Shown here: in pieces, positions 26,840 to 35,897 of the stretch
How the letters are laid out: every line of letters begins with the position of its first letter
How positions within the stretch are numbered: the first letter of the stretch is position 1
Source: Flavobacteriaceae bacterium S0862
GTDB taxonomy: Bacteria > Bacteroidota > Bacteroidia > Flavobacteriales > Flavobacteriaceae
Direction of reading: 5' to 3'
DNA: 45,813 nucleotides
NCBI GenBank assembly: GCA_023015825.1
Contig: JALKAW010000011.1
Coordinates: forward strand, 1 to 45,813
Translations under genes and position numbers: made by a program
The notes under the pieces: model-generated
Told to the model about the DNA's origin: nothing
Databases searched by the model: none
Seen by the model: only the letters and a program-made list of their open reading frames with translations

Positions 26840-28021
26840 TTATAACTTAAAATGATTGATATATGTTTCTAAATCTTTGTCACCACGACCTGACAAACTT
26901 ACTACCAAAATATCATTAGGTTGAAACTGTTTTTTTTCAAATATAGCCAAGGCATGAGAGCTTTCAATAGCTGGAATAATACCTTCTAATTTGCATAACT
27001 CTAAACCTGCTGTCATGGCATCATCATCTGTAATCGAAATAAATTCTGCACGACCAGATTTGTATAAATGTGCGTGCATTGGTCCAACACCTGGATAATC
27101 TAATCCAGCAGAAATGGAATAGGGTTCCGTAATCTGTCCATCGTTGGTTTGCATCAATAAGGTTTTACTACCATGAATGATGCCTTCTCGCCCTAACACA
27201 GACGTTGCAGCGCTTTCTCCAGAATCGACACCTAAGCCAGCTGCTTCAACAGCAATGAGTTGCACATCTTCATCATCTAAATAATGATAATAAACTCCAG
27301 CCGCGTTACTACCACCACCAACACAAGCAACAACATAATCTGGTTTTGTTGTGCCTTCATGCTCTTTTAGTTGCCATTGGATTTCTTCTGAAACAATAGC
27401 TTGAAAACGTGCCACCATATCTGGATAGGGATGAGGTCCAACAACACTACCAATAATGTAATGTGTATCTACAGGATTATTAATCCAATCACGAATGGCT
27501 TCATTTGTCGCATCTTTAAGCGTCTTGCTTCCAGAAGTTGCAGGTACAACCGTTGCTCCAAGCATTTTCATTCTAGCCACATTAGGTGCTTGTCGAGCAA
27601 TATCAATTTCACCCATATACACAATACATTCTAAACCCATTAATGCGCAAACAGTCGCTGTTGCAACACCATGTTGCCCAGCCCCAGTTTCGGCAATGAT
27701 TCGGTTTTTACCTAATCGTTTAGCCATTAAAATCTGACCAATGGTATTATTGATTTTATGCGCTCCTGTATGATTTAAATCTTCACGTTTTAGGTAGATT
27801 TTGGTGTTATATTTTTCTGATAATCGTTTGGCAAAATAGAGTGGAGAAGGACGACCAACATAATCTTTTAGGAGTTGATTGAATTCTTTTTGAAACTCAG
27901 GTTCAGCCATTACTTTTAAATAATTTTGGCGTAACTCTTCTACATTTGGATATAGCATTTCTGGAATAAAAGCTCCTCCAAATTTTCCATAATAACCTTT
28001 TTCGTTGACGTTATAACTCAT
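26840..28021 (-). CDS. trpB: Tryptophan synthase beta subunit
   Basis: TrpB condenses indole and serine to tryptophan with PLP. The length, 393 residues, is normal. The PLP lysine is Lys89 in HTGAHKINN, followed by the [10 protein letters not shown] loop and the phosphate-binding GGGSNA. The start, [18 protein letters not shown], is typical of Flavobacteriia. The start overlaps the trpF stop by four bases. Confidence 0.97.
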   Translation of the reverse strand: MSYNVNEKGYYGKFGGAFIPEMLYPNVEELRQNYLKVMAEPEFQKEFNQLLKDYVGRPSPLYFAKRLSEKYNTKIYLKREDLNHTGAHKINNTIGQILMAKRLGKNRIIAETGAGQHGVATATVCALMGLECIVYMGEIDIARQAPNVARMKMLGATVVPATSGSKTLKDATNEAIRDWINNPVDTHYIIGSVVGPHPYPDMVARFQAIVSEEIQWQLKEHEGTTKPDYVVACVGGGSNAAGVYYHYLDDEDVQLIAVEAAGLGVDSGESAATSVLGREGIIHGSKTLLMQTNDGQITEPYSISAGLDYPGVGPMHAHLYKSGRAEFISITDDDAMTAGLELCKLEGIIPAIESSHALAIFEKKQFQPNDILVVSLSGRGDKDLETYINHFKL

Positions 28022-28632
28022 AATTGAGATTTAAATTCTTTTAATTTTTCAATATTTTTTAATCCTGGTTCAATTTCGAATTTACTATTTACATCAATAG
28101 CAAAACAATACTTTGAAGCTTCACTGTTTATAAATTCTTTTAATTTTTCTTTTTGCTTTAAACCAATTCCTCCGCTTAAAAAGAACGGTTTTGTCGAAGG
28201 ATAATCCGTTAATACATCCCAATTAAATGTATAGCCATTTCCTCCAGGGAGTTTTCCTTTGGTATCAAATAAAAAGTAATCACAAACCTGTTCGTAAGGT
28301 TCTAGCACTGTAAAGTCAAAGGTATCTTTTATAGAGAATACCTTAACCACTTTTGCATTTGTTGATTTAAGAATTCTGCACATTTCAGGTGATTCATGAC
28401 CATGTAACTGTATTGCTGATAGCTTATGTTTTTCTATTTGATTAGCAATAAACTCTACTGTTTTGTCAACAAACACACCAACTTTATGGATGGATTTAGG
28501 TAAATCTGGAATTACTTCTTCAAAATGTCTAGGTGATTCCTCATGAAATATAAATCCAAGAAAGTCTGGTTGCAAACTTGCAATAACTTCGATATTATCT
28601 TGGTATTTCATTCCACAGACCTTTAGCTTCAT
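28018..28632 (-). CDS. trpF: Phosphoribosylanthranilate isomerase
   Basis: TrpF catalyses the Amadori rearrangement of N-(5'-phosphoribosyl)anthranilate. The 204-residue protein has KVCGMK at the N terminus (catalytic Cys), HGHESPE in the middle, and LSGGIG plus the [10 protein letters not shown] end with the catalytic Asp. It overlaps trpC and trpB by four bases each. It is a stand-alone gene, not fused to trpC. Confidence 0.95.
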   Translation of the reverse strand: MKLKVCGMKYQDNIEVIASLQPDFLGFIFHEESPRHFEEVIPDLPKSIHKVGVFVDKTVEFIANQIEKHKLSAIQLHGHESPEMCRILKSTNAKVVKVFSIKDTFDFTVLEPYEQVCDYFLFDTKGKLPGGNGYTFNWDVLTDYPSTKPFFLSGGIGLKQKEKLKEFINSEASKYCFAIDVNSKFEIEPGLKNIEKLKEFKSQL

Positions 28633-29414
28633 CTTTCTAAATCATTTATAAAATTTCTTGCACTTTCTCCAGGATTATCTGTTTTCATAAAGTTTTCACC
28701 AATTAAAAATCCTTGATAACCGTAAGGTTGTAATTCTTTTATTGCTTCAATAGAACTAATGCCACTTTCAGAAACCTTAACAAACTCATTTGGTATCATT
28801 TCACTTATAGTCTTACTTGTATATAAACTCACCTCAAAAGTTTTTAAATTTCTGTTGTTGACACCTAACATATCTATTGAAGGCATGATAGATTTATTCA
28901 ATTCCTCCTCATTATGTACTTCTAAGAGCACATCAAGTTGCAAGCTTTTAGCAAATTCTGAAAACCCTTTAATCTCTTCTTTGGTTAAAATTGCTGCTAT
29001 TAGTAAAATAACATCAGCTCCATAAGCTTTTGCCTCAAGAATTTGATAATTGTCAATAACGAATTCTTTTCTAAGCAATGGTAATTTACAACTTGCTCTT
29101 GCATGTAATAAATCGTCTAGTGAGCCACCAAAATATTTTGCATCTGTAAGTACAGACATACCGCTCACGCCAGCATCTTCATAACCTTTTGCAACATCTT
29201 GTACATTTAAGCTATTGTTGATAATTGATTTTGATGGTGAACGACGTTTATGCTCAGCAATGATTCCAGATTTACTGTTTCGTAAGTTATTTGTAAGTGA
29301 GACTGTGCTTCTTTCAAACAAGACCGAATTCTCTAATTGCTTAATTGGAATTAGCTTCTTTCGAAGGGTAACTTCAACACGTTTATCTTTTACTATTTTG
29401 TCTAATATGTTCAT
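28629..29414 (-). CDS. trpC: Indole-3-glycerol phosphate synthase
   Basis: TrpC closes the indole ring. The 261-residue TIM-barrel protein has the IIAEHKRRSPSK motif with the catalytic Lys, then LLRKEFVID and LGVNNRNLKTF, and the SESGIS phosphate loop. It shares its start base with the trpD stop (one-base overlap) and overlaps trpF by four. Confidence 0.96.
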   Translation of the reverse strand: MNILDKIVKDKRVEVTLRKKLIPIKQLENSVLFERSTVSLTNNLRNSKSGIIAEHKRRSPSKSIINNSLNVQDVAKGYEDAGVSGMSVLTDAKYFGGSLDDLLHARASCKLPLLRKEFVIDNYQILEAKAYGADVILLIAAILTKEEIKGFSEFAKSLQLDVLLEVHNEEELNKSIMPSIDMLGVNNRNLKTFEVSLYTSKTISEMIPNEFVKVSESGISSIEAIKELQPYGYQGFLIGENFMKTDNPGESARNFINDLER

Positions 29415-30406
29415 TACTTGCTTAATTCGATAAGGTTATTCAATGTTGCTTTTGCTTTACCACTTAATAAAGACTCTTTAGCAAGTTCAAATCCTACTTG
29501 ATGACTTATTTGTTTTGAGGTTGCAATAGCTAATCCTGCATTAGCACACACCACATTGTTTTGTGCTTCTGTACCTTTTCCGCTAATCACGCTTAAAAAA
29601 ATCTTTGCTGCATCTTCTACTGTATTTCCACCAAAAATCGCACTTTGTTTTATTTGGTTAACTCCTAAGTCCTCAGGAGAGAACATACTCTCAGAATGAT
29701 TTGAAATCACTTTAGTTTTCCCTGTTAATGATATTTCGTCGTAGCCATCCAATGCATGAACAATGCTATAGTTTTTATCAGTTTGTTGGTATAAATACCC
29801 ATACAATCGTTGTAATTCTAAATTAAAAACACCAACCATTTGATTTTTAGGAAACGCTGGATTTACCATTGGTCCTAGCATGTTAAAAAATGTTTTCACA
29901 CCTAATTCTCTACGAATAGGCGCTACATTTTTCATGGCTGGATGAAATAAAGGTGCATGTAAGACACAGATTCCTGTTTTGTCGATTGATTTTTTTAGAA
30001 AGTCTTTATCGTTTGAAAATTTGATTCCTAAGTATTCCATAACATTAGAAGAACCACAAGCTGAGGACACTCCATAATTACCATGTTTTGCTACATTAAC
30101 ACCTGCTCCAGCTGTGACGAATGATGATAGGGTTGAAATATTAAATGTGTCTTTTCCATCACCACCAGTTCCACATAAATCAATAGGATTAAAATCTTGT
30201 AAATCGACTGCTATACACAATTCTAACAAAGCATCTCGAAACCCTTGTAACTCTTCAAGCGTGATACTTCGCATCATATACACTGTAAGGAAAGAAGCTA
30301 TTTGACTTTGGTTGTATTGTCCTTCGGAGATATTCACCAAAACCTGTTTTGCTTCTTCGCTTGAGATGCTTTCGTGATTTATAAGTCTATTAAGTAACTG
30401 CTTCAT
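29414..30406 (-). CDS. trpD: Anthranilate phosphoribosyltransferase
   Basis: TrpD attaches phosphoribosyl from PRPP to anthranilate. The 330-residue protein has the PRPP-binding CGTGGDGKDTFN at 78-89, KHGNYGVSSACGSSN with the conserved Lys/Asn/Ser set, and the LGPMVNP segment. It lies three bases after trpG and is not fused to it. Confidence 0.96.
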   Translation of the reverse strand: MKQLLNRLINHESISSEEAKQVLVNISEGQYNQSQIASFLTVYMMRSITLEELQGFRDALLELCIAVDLQDFNPIDLCGTGGDGKDTFNISTLSSFVTAGAGVNVAKHGNYGVSSACGSSNVMEYLGIKFSNDKDFLKKSIDKTGICVLHAPLFHPAMKNVAPIRRELGVKTFFNMLGPMVNPAFPKNQMVGVFNLELQRLYGYLYQQTDKNYSIVHALDGYDEISLTGKTKVISNHSESMFSPEDLGVNQIKQSAIFGGNTVEDAAKIFLSVISGKGTEAQNNVVCANAGLAIATSKQISHQVGFELAKESLLSGKAKATLNNLIELSK

Positions 30407-30409
30407 GAT

Positions 30410-30973
30410 TTAAGAATTAATCCAGTTTTCTAATATTTTTTTTCCATCTGGTGTTAATACAGATTCTGGATGGTATTGCACACCTTTTACATCGTATTCT
30501 TTATGTCTCAATGACATCACTTGTCCGTTTTCGTCAAACGATGTTGCTTCTAAACAATCAGGTAGTTTGGCATCAACAACCCAAGAATGATAGCGTCCAA
30601 CTTTAATGTTCTTATCTAATCCGTTAAAAAGAGATTCATCTTCTACACAAATGGAAACTTTTGTAGCTACACCATGATAAACTTCGTCTAAATTAACTAA
30701 TGAGCCACCAAATACTTCTCCAATAGCTTGCTGACCTAGACATACTCCTAAAATACTTTTTGTTGGTGCATATTCTTTGATAATAGCTTTTAAAAGACCA
30801 GCTTCATTAGGGATTCCAGGACCTGGAGATAATACTATTTTATGAAATGGTTTAACATCTTCTAATGTCAATTTATCATTTCTAACAACAGTCACATTAC
30901 AATTTAAATCTTCAAGATAGTGGACTAAATTATACGTAAAACTATCATAATTATCTATGACTAATACTTTCAT
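30410..30973 (-). CDS. trpG: Anthranilate synthase component II (glutamine amidotransferase)
   Basis: The 187-residue class I amidotransferase supplies ammonia to TrpE. The catalytic triad is Cys78 in GVCLGQQ, His168 and Glu170 in YHPESVLTP. The same protein type can also serve PabB, but its place between trpE and trpD makes the Trp role primary. It overlaps trpE by four bases. Confidence 0.95.
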   Translation of the reverse strand: MKVLVIDNYDSFTYNLVHYLEDLNCNVTVVRNDKLTLEDVKPFHKIVLSPGPGIPNEAGLLKAIIKEYAPTKSILGVCLGQQAIGEVFGGSLVNLDEVYHGVATKVSICVEDESLFNGLDKNIKVGRYHSWVVDAKLPDCLEATSFDENGQVMSLRHKEYDVKGVQYHPESVLTPDGKKILENWINS

Positions 30974-32370
30974 ATCGATATTCTTTCTGCTATTGTAATA
31001 GCTTTTGTTAATGCTCCCAACTTATTATATACTTCTTGTAATTCATCATCTGCACTAGATTTTGATACAATTCCTGCTCCAGCTTGCCAATGAAGTTGAT
31101 GATTTTTACTTAAAAAGGTTCTTATCATGATGGCATGATTGTAATTACCTTCAAAATCCATAAAACCAATAGCACCTCCATAATATGTTCTACTTGTTTT
31201 TTCATAATCTTCTATCAGTTGCATTGCTCTATGTTTTGGCGCACCACTTAAAGTGCCTGCTGGAAACGTATCAGCAACAACTTGCATTGTTGACACATCG
31301 TCATGTTTTTTCCCTGTGACTTTACTTACCAAATGAATTACATGAGAAAAGAACTGTACTTCACGATATTTTTCAACGGTTACTTCGCTGCCATTTCTGC
31401 TTAGGTCATTTCTCGCTAAGTCAACAAGCATGACATGTTCAGCGTTTTCTTTTGCATCTTTTACCAGTTTTTCAGCAAGTTCGGCATCTTTTAAATCGTC
31501 TCCAGTTCGTTTAAATGTTCCAGCAATAGGATGTATTTCAGCTTTTCCATCGCTTACGACTAATTGTGCTTCTGGTGAACTTCCAAAAATCTTGAAATTG
31601 CCATAATCAAAGTAGAATAGGTAAGGCGAAGGATTTATACTTCTTAAAGCACGATATACATTAAACTCATCACCTTTAAAATCTTGTTGAAATTTTTTAG
31701 ATAATACCAATTGAAATACATCACCTCTAGCACAATGCTTTTTAGCTAATTCTACATGTTCTTTATATTCATCATCTGAAAGATTTGAACTAATCTCTCC
31801 TTGGGAAGTGAATTGATAAGACGCAAAATTTTTAGCTTTGATTAAATGAAGGATATCATCCACATTATTTTTTGCGTCAAAGCAATGTGCGAAAATATAA
31901 GCTTCATTTTTAAAGTGATTGATGGCTATGATGTTTTGATATACTGCGTAATAGATGTCAGGAATTTCAATAGAGTTTTCTTTTTTTGAAATTTCTACAT
32001 CTTCAAAATACTTTACTGCATCATATGCTGTAAAGCCAAAAATACCATTGTTGATGAACTTGAACTGTTCATCTGTGTCTACTTTAAATTGTTTTGTAAA
32101 CTTATGAATCTCATTTGTAACATCAGTCGTTTTAGTTTCAGAAACCGATTGACTGCCATCGGGAAATTTCTGAGTGATTATGTCATTTTCAACTTTAATA
32201 GATGCAATTGGGTTGCAGCAGATGTATGAAAAACTGTTATCGTTAGCATGATAATCACTACTCTCAAGCAAAATACTATTAGGATACTTATCTCGAATCT
32301 TCAAGTATATGCTTACAGGCGTAATGGTGTCTGCAAGTATTTTTTTGTAATGTGTTTTTAATTGATACAT
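30970..32370 (-). CDS. trpE: Anthranilate synthase component I
   Basis: TrpE converts chorismate plus ammonia to anthranilate. The 466-residue protein has the LLES tryptophan feedback motif (residues 34-37), and the chorismate-binding C-terminal domain with IAGTFKRTGDD, DLARNDLSRNG and FPAGTLSGAPKHRA. Feedback inhibition by Trp is therefore expected in addition to attenuation. It is the first structural gene of the operon, and the attenuator hairpin ends about ten bases before its ATG. Confidence 0.96.
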   Translation of the reverse strand: MYQLKTHYKKILADTITPVSIYLKIRDKYPNSILLESSDYHANDNSFSYICCNPIASIKVENDIITQKFPDGSQSVSETKTTDVTNEIHKFTKQFKVDTDEQFKFINNGIFGFTAYDAVKYFEDVEISKKENSIEIPDIYYAVYQNIIAINHFKNEAYIFAHCFDAKNNVDDILHLIKAKNFASYQFTSQGEISSNLSDDEYKEHVELAKKHCARGDVFQLVLSKKFQQDFKGDEFNVYRALRSINPSPYLFYFDYGNFKIFGSSPEAQLVVSDGKAEIHPIAGTFKRTGDDLKDAELAEKLVKDAKENAEHVMLVDLARNDLSRNGSEVTVEKYREVQFFSHVIHLVSKVTGKKHDDVSTMQVVADTFPAGTLSGAPKHRAMQLIEDYEKTSRTYYGGAIGFMDFEGNYNHAIMIRTFLSKNHQLHWQAGAGIVSKSSADDELQEVYNKLGALTKAITIAERISI

Positions 32371-32378
32371 AATATAAA

Positions 32379-32411
32379 TTAAAAAAGGCTTGTCGTGAAT
32401 GACAAGCCTTT
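32379..32411 (-). terminator. trp attenuator terminator hairpin
   Basis: On the minus strand AAAGGCTTGTC (32401-32411) pairs with GACAAGCCTTT (32384-32394) around a 6-nt loop, and a U run follows. It stands between the leader peptide and trpE rather than after a gene, so it can only act as a regulated terminator of the leader transcript. Confidence 0.85.
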
Positions 32412-32452
32412 AGATATTTTTAGTTTAAATATACAATCGGGTTAATTCACGA
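32393..32452 (-). promoter_or_regulatory. trp antiterminator pairing segments
   Basis: On the minus-strand transcript TCGTGAAT (32445-32452, just after the leader stop) is exactly complementary to ATTCACGA (32393-32400, the terminator loop and first two bases of its 3' arm). The 8-bp pairing excludes the terminator. The Trp codon region can pair weakly with the first segment (GGU/ACC plus AAUU/AAUU), giving the 1:2 state expected when Trp is plentiful. Confidence 0.6.
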
Positions 32453-32455
32453 ATG

Positions 32456-32503
32456 TTAGTTTCGAAAATTCCACCACCAAGTATTATTTAAAATTGAGTT
32501 CAT
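32456..32503 (-). CDS. trpL: trp operon leader peptide
   Basis: A 15-codon reading frame, MNSILNNTWWWNFRN, with three consecutive Trp codons. It starts about nine bases after the predicted transcription start and ends 45 bases before the terminator hairpin. Ribosomes stalling at the Trp codons when charged tRNA-Trp is low would leave the antiterminator segment free. It is part of a longer open frame on that strand, but the upstream portion precedes the promoter and would not be translated. Confidence 0.82.
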   Translation of the reverse strand: MNSILNNTWWWNFRN

Positions 32504-32517
32504 TTGTTTTGTTTGTT

Positions 32518-32548
32518 CAAATATAGAAATGAAAATGTAATAATCAAA
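32518..32548 (-). promoter_or_regulatory. trp operon promoter
   Basis: Minus-strand TTTG (32545-32548) and TATATTTG (32518-32525) are 19 bases apart, a full match to the Bacteroidota consensus. The transcript would start near 32512, leaving only about nine bases before the leader peptide ATG. Confidence 0.82.
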
Positions 32549-32655
32549 TGTTATCATAAAAAATATGATAAAATTCAAAAAATATCGTTTTAAGGGTGAA
32601 TAAAAAGTTTTGTTAAAGTTTACGTTTAATATATACAGATAGTTATTTTTATAAG

Positions 32656-33189
32656 ATGAAGCACACATTAGCCCTTTTTGTTTTACTATTAGTTTCTTGT
32701 AAAACAGACAAGAAAACAGATACAGCTCAAACAAATGACATAAAAACAGAAACATCAACAAACAATGATGTTAAACTTGAAATTCATGATTTTAATGGTC
32801 TTGAGCCTTATTTAAACAGAACTGATGACAAAATTTATGTTGTTAATTTTTGGGCAACTTGGTGTGCACCTTGCATAAAAGAACTACCTCATTTTGAAGC
32901 ATTAAATGCTAATTATAAAGGTGAAAATGTAGAAGTAATACTAGTAAGTTTAGATTTTCCACATCAATTCGAAACTAAATTAATACCCTATATCAAAGAG
33001 CATGATTTAAAATCTAAAATTTTGGTTTTAGATGATGTTGATATGAATACTTGGATCCCAAAGGTTGATGAAAATTGGGATGGTGCTATTCCAGTTACCA
33101 TAATTTACAATAAAGATAAACGTAAGTTTTACGACCAAACGTTTACTTACGAGATATTAGAAAACGAGTTAAAACAATTTTTAAAATAA
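32656..33189 (+). CDS. TlpA-like thioredoxin-fold lipoprotein
   Basis: A 177-residue periplasmic protein with a lipobox (LLVSC, Cys15) and a Lys/Thr-rich linker to about residue 40. The thioredoxin domain has the redox motif WCAPC (Cys70, Cys73) in FWATWCAPCIKELPHF, and the cis-Pro region AIPVTII. It probably reduces disulfides or haem-binding cysteines in the periplasm. It is divergent from the trp operon and is followed after five bases by a second thioredoxin-fold gene, upstream of haem-protein and sulfur genes. Confidence 0.88.
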   Translation: MKHTLALFVLLLVSCKTDKKTDTAQTNDIKTETSTNNDVKLEIHDFNGLEPYLNRTDDKIYVVNFWATWCAPCIKELPHFEALNANYKGENVEVILVSLDFPHQFETKLIPYIKEHDLKSKILVLDDVDMNTWIPKVDENWDGAIPVTIIYNKDKRKFYDQTFTYEILENELKQFLK

Positions 33190-33194
33190 AAACT

Positions 33195-33821
33195 ATGAAA
33201 CTTATTAAAACACTATCTATACTTGCAATTGTAGTAGTTGTAAGTGCATTTTCGGTTAACTCTAAGGCTTCCCCTGGATATGAAGTTGGAGATGTAGCCA
33301 CAGATTTCAAACTTGAAAATATTGATGGGAAAAAGGTCTCTTTAGCAGATTATACTGAGGCCAAAGGCTTTATTGTAATTTTTACTTGTAATACTTGTCC
33401 GTATGCTGTACAATATGAAGATAGAATTATTGCGTTAGATAAAAAATATGCATCTAAAGGTTATCCAGTAATAGCAATTCAGCCTAATGATCCAAATGTA
33501 CAACCTGGAGATAGCATGGAAGCTATGAAAGCAAGAGCAGTATCAAAAGGATTTACATTTCCTTACTTAATGGATGAGGACCAAAAAATTTACCCTCAAT
33601 ATGGAGCTAATAAAACGCCACATGTTTATATTCTTGAAAAAACTAATAAGGGTAATATTGTTAAATATATAGGCGCTATTGACGATAATTATAAAGATGC
33701 TTCAGCTGTAAATGTCAAGTATGCTGAAAATGCAGTAGACGCTCTATTAGCCGGTAACGAAGTTCCAGAAACAACAACTAGAGCTATTGGATGTTCAATT
33801 AAGGTTAAAAAAAGTAATTAA
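33195..33821 (+). CDS. Secreted thioredoxin-fold (AhpC/TSA-like) protein
   Basis: A 208-residue protein with a signal peptide (about residues 1-25). The AhpC/TSA-like core begins VGDVATDFKLENIDGK, and carries TCNTCPYA (Cys65, Cys68) in the CxxC position, then YEDRI, typical of a secreted thioredoxin family common in Bacteroidota. A conserved KTPHVYIL cis-Pro segment follows, and a Cys near the C terminus (GCSIKV). The substrate is unknown. Start-to-stop gap to the TlpA-like gene is five bases, so they share a transcript. Confidence 0.85.
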   Translation: MKLIKTLSILAIVVVVSAFSVNSKASPGYEVGDVATDFKLENIDGKKVSLADYTEAKGFIVIFTCNTCPYAVQYEDRIIALDKKYASKGYPVIAIQPNDPNVQPGDSMEAMKARAVSKGFTFPYLMDEDQKIYPQYGANKTPHVYILEKTNKGNIVKYIGAIDDNYKDASAVNVKYAENAVDALLAGNEVPETTTRAIGCSIKVKKSN

Positions 33822-33873
33822 CTGTAACACACCAAATTTTTTACTGTCTTTATAATAAATTACAAAGAAATGT

Positions 33874-33881
33874 TAATTTTG
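33874..33881 (+). promoter_or_regulatory. -7 promoter element of the rhodanese pair
   Basis: TAATTTTG fits TAnnTTTG, 15 bases before the ATG at 33897, implying a very short leader. No clear -33 element. Confidence 0.45.
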
Positions 33882-33896
33882 CTAAAAAATTAATGT

Positions 33897-34211
33897 ATGG
33901 CAAATTTGACTCAAGAAGAGTGGAAGCAACAATTGGTTAATGATCCTAATGCAGTAATATTAGATGTACGTTCTGATGAAGAAGTCGCTGAAGGGATAAT
34001 ACCGAATGCAATTCAAATAGATATTTATAAAGGGCAAGGGTTTATATATAAACTTGAGGAATTAGATAAAACCAAAAATTACTATGTGTATTGCCGTTCA
34101 GGTGCTAGAAGTGGTCAAGCATGTGCAATCATGAATCAATTAGGTTTTAAAAATGCCTATAATCTTTCTGGAGGTGTTCTTGAGTGGAATGAGTACCTTG
34201 TAACTAACTAA
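33897..34211 (+). CDS. Single-domain rhodanese-like protein (cytoplasmic)
   Basis: A 104-residue rhodanese domain without signal peptide. The active-site loop is YCRSGARSG with Cys66 as the persulfide carrier; ILDVRSDEEVAEG is the conserved entry. It would move sulfane sulfur from thiosulfate or protein donors to a thiol acceptor. It is 12 bases upstream of a lipoprotein rhodanese of similar sequence, giving a cytoplasmic/periplasmic pair. Confidence 0.9.
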   Translation: MANLTQEEWKQQLVNDPNAVILDVRSDEEVAEGIIPNAIQIDIYKGQGFIYKLEELDKTKNYYVYCRSGARSGQACAIMNQLGFKNAYNLSGGVLEWNEYLVTN

Positions 34212-34223
34212 AGTTAATTTATT

Positions 34224-34622
34224 ATGAGACGAGTACTTTTTGTTTTAATGGCCTTTATGGTATTTAATTATAGCTGTAAAGAAGAAAAGCAAACTTCAAG
34301 TACCATTGAAGTGATTTCTCCTCAGGAGATGCAAGAAATTTCTCAAATTGAAGGTGTGCAGTTAGTAGATGTTAGGACACCTGAAGAATATGAAGAAGGT
34401 TATATTGAAGGGTTTCAAAATATAGATTATTTTTCTGAAAATTTTAATCAAGAAATTGAAAAGCTTGATAAATCAAAACCAGTAATAGTATATTGTAAAT
34501 CTGGAAATAGAAGTGGGAAATGTGCAAAAAAAATGGAAGAAGCAGGATTTTCTAAAATTTATGATTTAGAAGGCGGTATTACTAAATGGGCGTTTGAAGG
34601 TTACGAAATACGAGTGAACTAG
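34224..34622 (+). CDS. Rhodanese-like lipoprotein
   Basis: A 132-residue protein with a signal peptide and lipobox (FNYSC, Cys18), then a rhodanese domain: LVDVRTPEEYEEG at 48-59 and the catalytic loop VYCKSGNRSGKC with Cys91. It is the exported counterpart of the preceding gene. A weak AT hairpin (AGTTTATT/AATAAACT, 34621-34654) follows it before the cytochrome gene. Confidence 0.9.
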   Translation: MRRVLFVLMAFMVFNYSCKEEKQTSSTIEVISPQEMQEISQIEGVQLVDVRTPEEYEEGYIEGFQNIDYFSENFNQEIEKLDKSKPVIVYCKSGNRSGKCAKKMEEAGFSKIYDLEGGITKWAFEGYEIRVN

Positions 34623-34702
34623 TTTATTTTCTTTATATTAGACTTTAATAAACTCCTCTTTTCTATCGATTTTCCTTAAGTGGATATGTGTAACTATTAT
34701 AA

Positions 34703-35767
34703 ATGGAAGATCAAGAATTTCAAAATAAGATTAAACGATTGGCTTATAGCTCAATTCTATATTGCTGTTCTTTAATGCTAATAGGCTTTGTTCTTCTATT
34801 GGTTTATCTTAATGTAATTCCAATTAATAATTCCAACGATTATTTAGACAATTCTTATGTTATTGATTTAGATTTTAAAGAGCCTTATCAAGCCTATTTT
34901 GATGTCTCTTTTTTAGATGATTCTGAAGACAATTTAGAAATTAAATTTGGCTATGAATTATTTAAAAATACACCAAATTATATTGGTCCCAATAATGATA
35001 ATTTAGAGAGAGCCTATGCAGGAAATAACTTATCGTGTAATAACTGTCATTTATATGCAGGGACAAAAAAATATGCAGGACCACTAATTGGCATAATTCA
35101 AAGATTCCCGCAATTTAGAGGAAGAGAAAATAAAATAGGTACTATAGAGGAACGTATTAATGGATGTATGGAGCGAAGTATGAATGGGAGAGTGATGCCA
35201 AAAGATAGTAAAGAAATGAAAGCTATTATTAGTTATATGAAATGGTTAGGGAGAGATGCTCCAGAAGATGGTAAATTTGAAGGCACTGGGTTTCTTACAA
35301 TTGAAATCCCTAAAAGACCTGTTGATTTAACAAAGGGGGAAAGTATATTTAGTAATATGTGCTCAGTTTGTCATGGCGAAAACGGTGGCGGTGAAAAGCT
35401 GCCAAATTCCAATGTCTACAAATATCCACCTCTTTGGGGAGATGACTCCTTTAATAATGGAGCAGGAATGAATCGTGTTATTACAGCAGCTAATTTTATA
35501 AAAGGTAATATGCCATTTGGAACAACTTACGACTCGCCAGTATTAACTGATGAAGAAGCCTATGACGTTGCTGGATATATTAATCAGCAACATAGACCAA
35601 CCAAGCCAAATTTAGAATTGGATTTTCCAGATTTAAAGAGAAAACCTGTATCTACACCATATCCTCCTTATGTAGATGATTTTTCTATTAAACAGCATCA
35701 ATTAGGACCTTTTCAGCCTATTATGGAATTCTATAAGATGAAGTACAATATGATTAAGAAAAAATAG
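34703..35767 (+). CDS. Dihaem c-type cytochrome, thiosulfate dehydrogenase (TsdA)-like
   Basis: A 354-residue protein anchored by one helix (about residues 15-38) with two class I cytochrome domains outside. Haem sites are CNNCH (112-116) and CSVCH (220-224). Between them ERINGCMERSMNG holds Cys155, 39 residues after the first haem His, matching the unusual Cys axial ligand of TsdA; NMPFG offers Met270 as a haem 2 ligand. TsdA oxidises thiosulfate to tetrathionate or runs the reverse reaction. The anchor and neighbours suggest electron transfer to a membrane acceptor. Direction of reaction cannot be told from sequence. Confidence 0.8.
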   Translation: MEDQEFQNKIKRLAYSSILYCCSLMLIGFVLLLVYLNVIPINNSNDYLDNSYVIDLDFKEPYQAYFDVSFLDDSEDNLEIKFGYELFKNTPNYIGPNNDNLERAYAGNNLSCNNCHLYAGTKKYAGPLIGIIQRFPQFRGRENKIGTIEERINGCMERSMNGRVMPKDSKEMKAIISYMKWLGRDAPEDGKFEGTGFLTIEIPKRPVDLTKGESIFSNMCSVCHGENGGGEKLPNSNVYKYPPLWGDDSFNNGAGMNRVITAANFIKGNMPFGTTYDSPVLTDEEAYDVAGYINQQHRPTKPNLELDFPDLKRKPVSTPYPPYVDDFSIKQHQLGPFQPIMEFYKMKYNMIKKK

Positions 35768-35828
35768 TAAACTTTTAATTTTCAAATGATTAAAAATTAG
35801 TTTATTAAGTTTTCTGTTATTAATTGAT

Positions 35829-35836
35829 TATATTTG
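35829..35836 (+). promoter_or_regulatory. -7 promoter element of the Tat/DsrE gene pair
   Basis: TATATTTG fits TAnnTTTG, about 60 bases before the ATG at 35898. A -33 TTG is not clear. Confidence 0.45.
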
Positions 35837-35897
35837 AAGGTATTCCCCTTTCGATAAGCCCCATTTGAGTTTAGACTAACTATTAAAACTATATCAT

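Noticed and set aside
32504-32761. Long open frame upstream of the trp leader peptide on the minus strand
   Set aside because: It overlaps the TlpA-like gene and the trp promoter lies downstream of most of it; only the last 15 codons are in the transcript.
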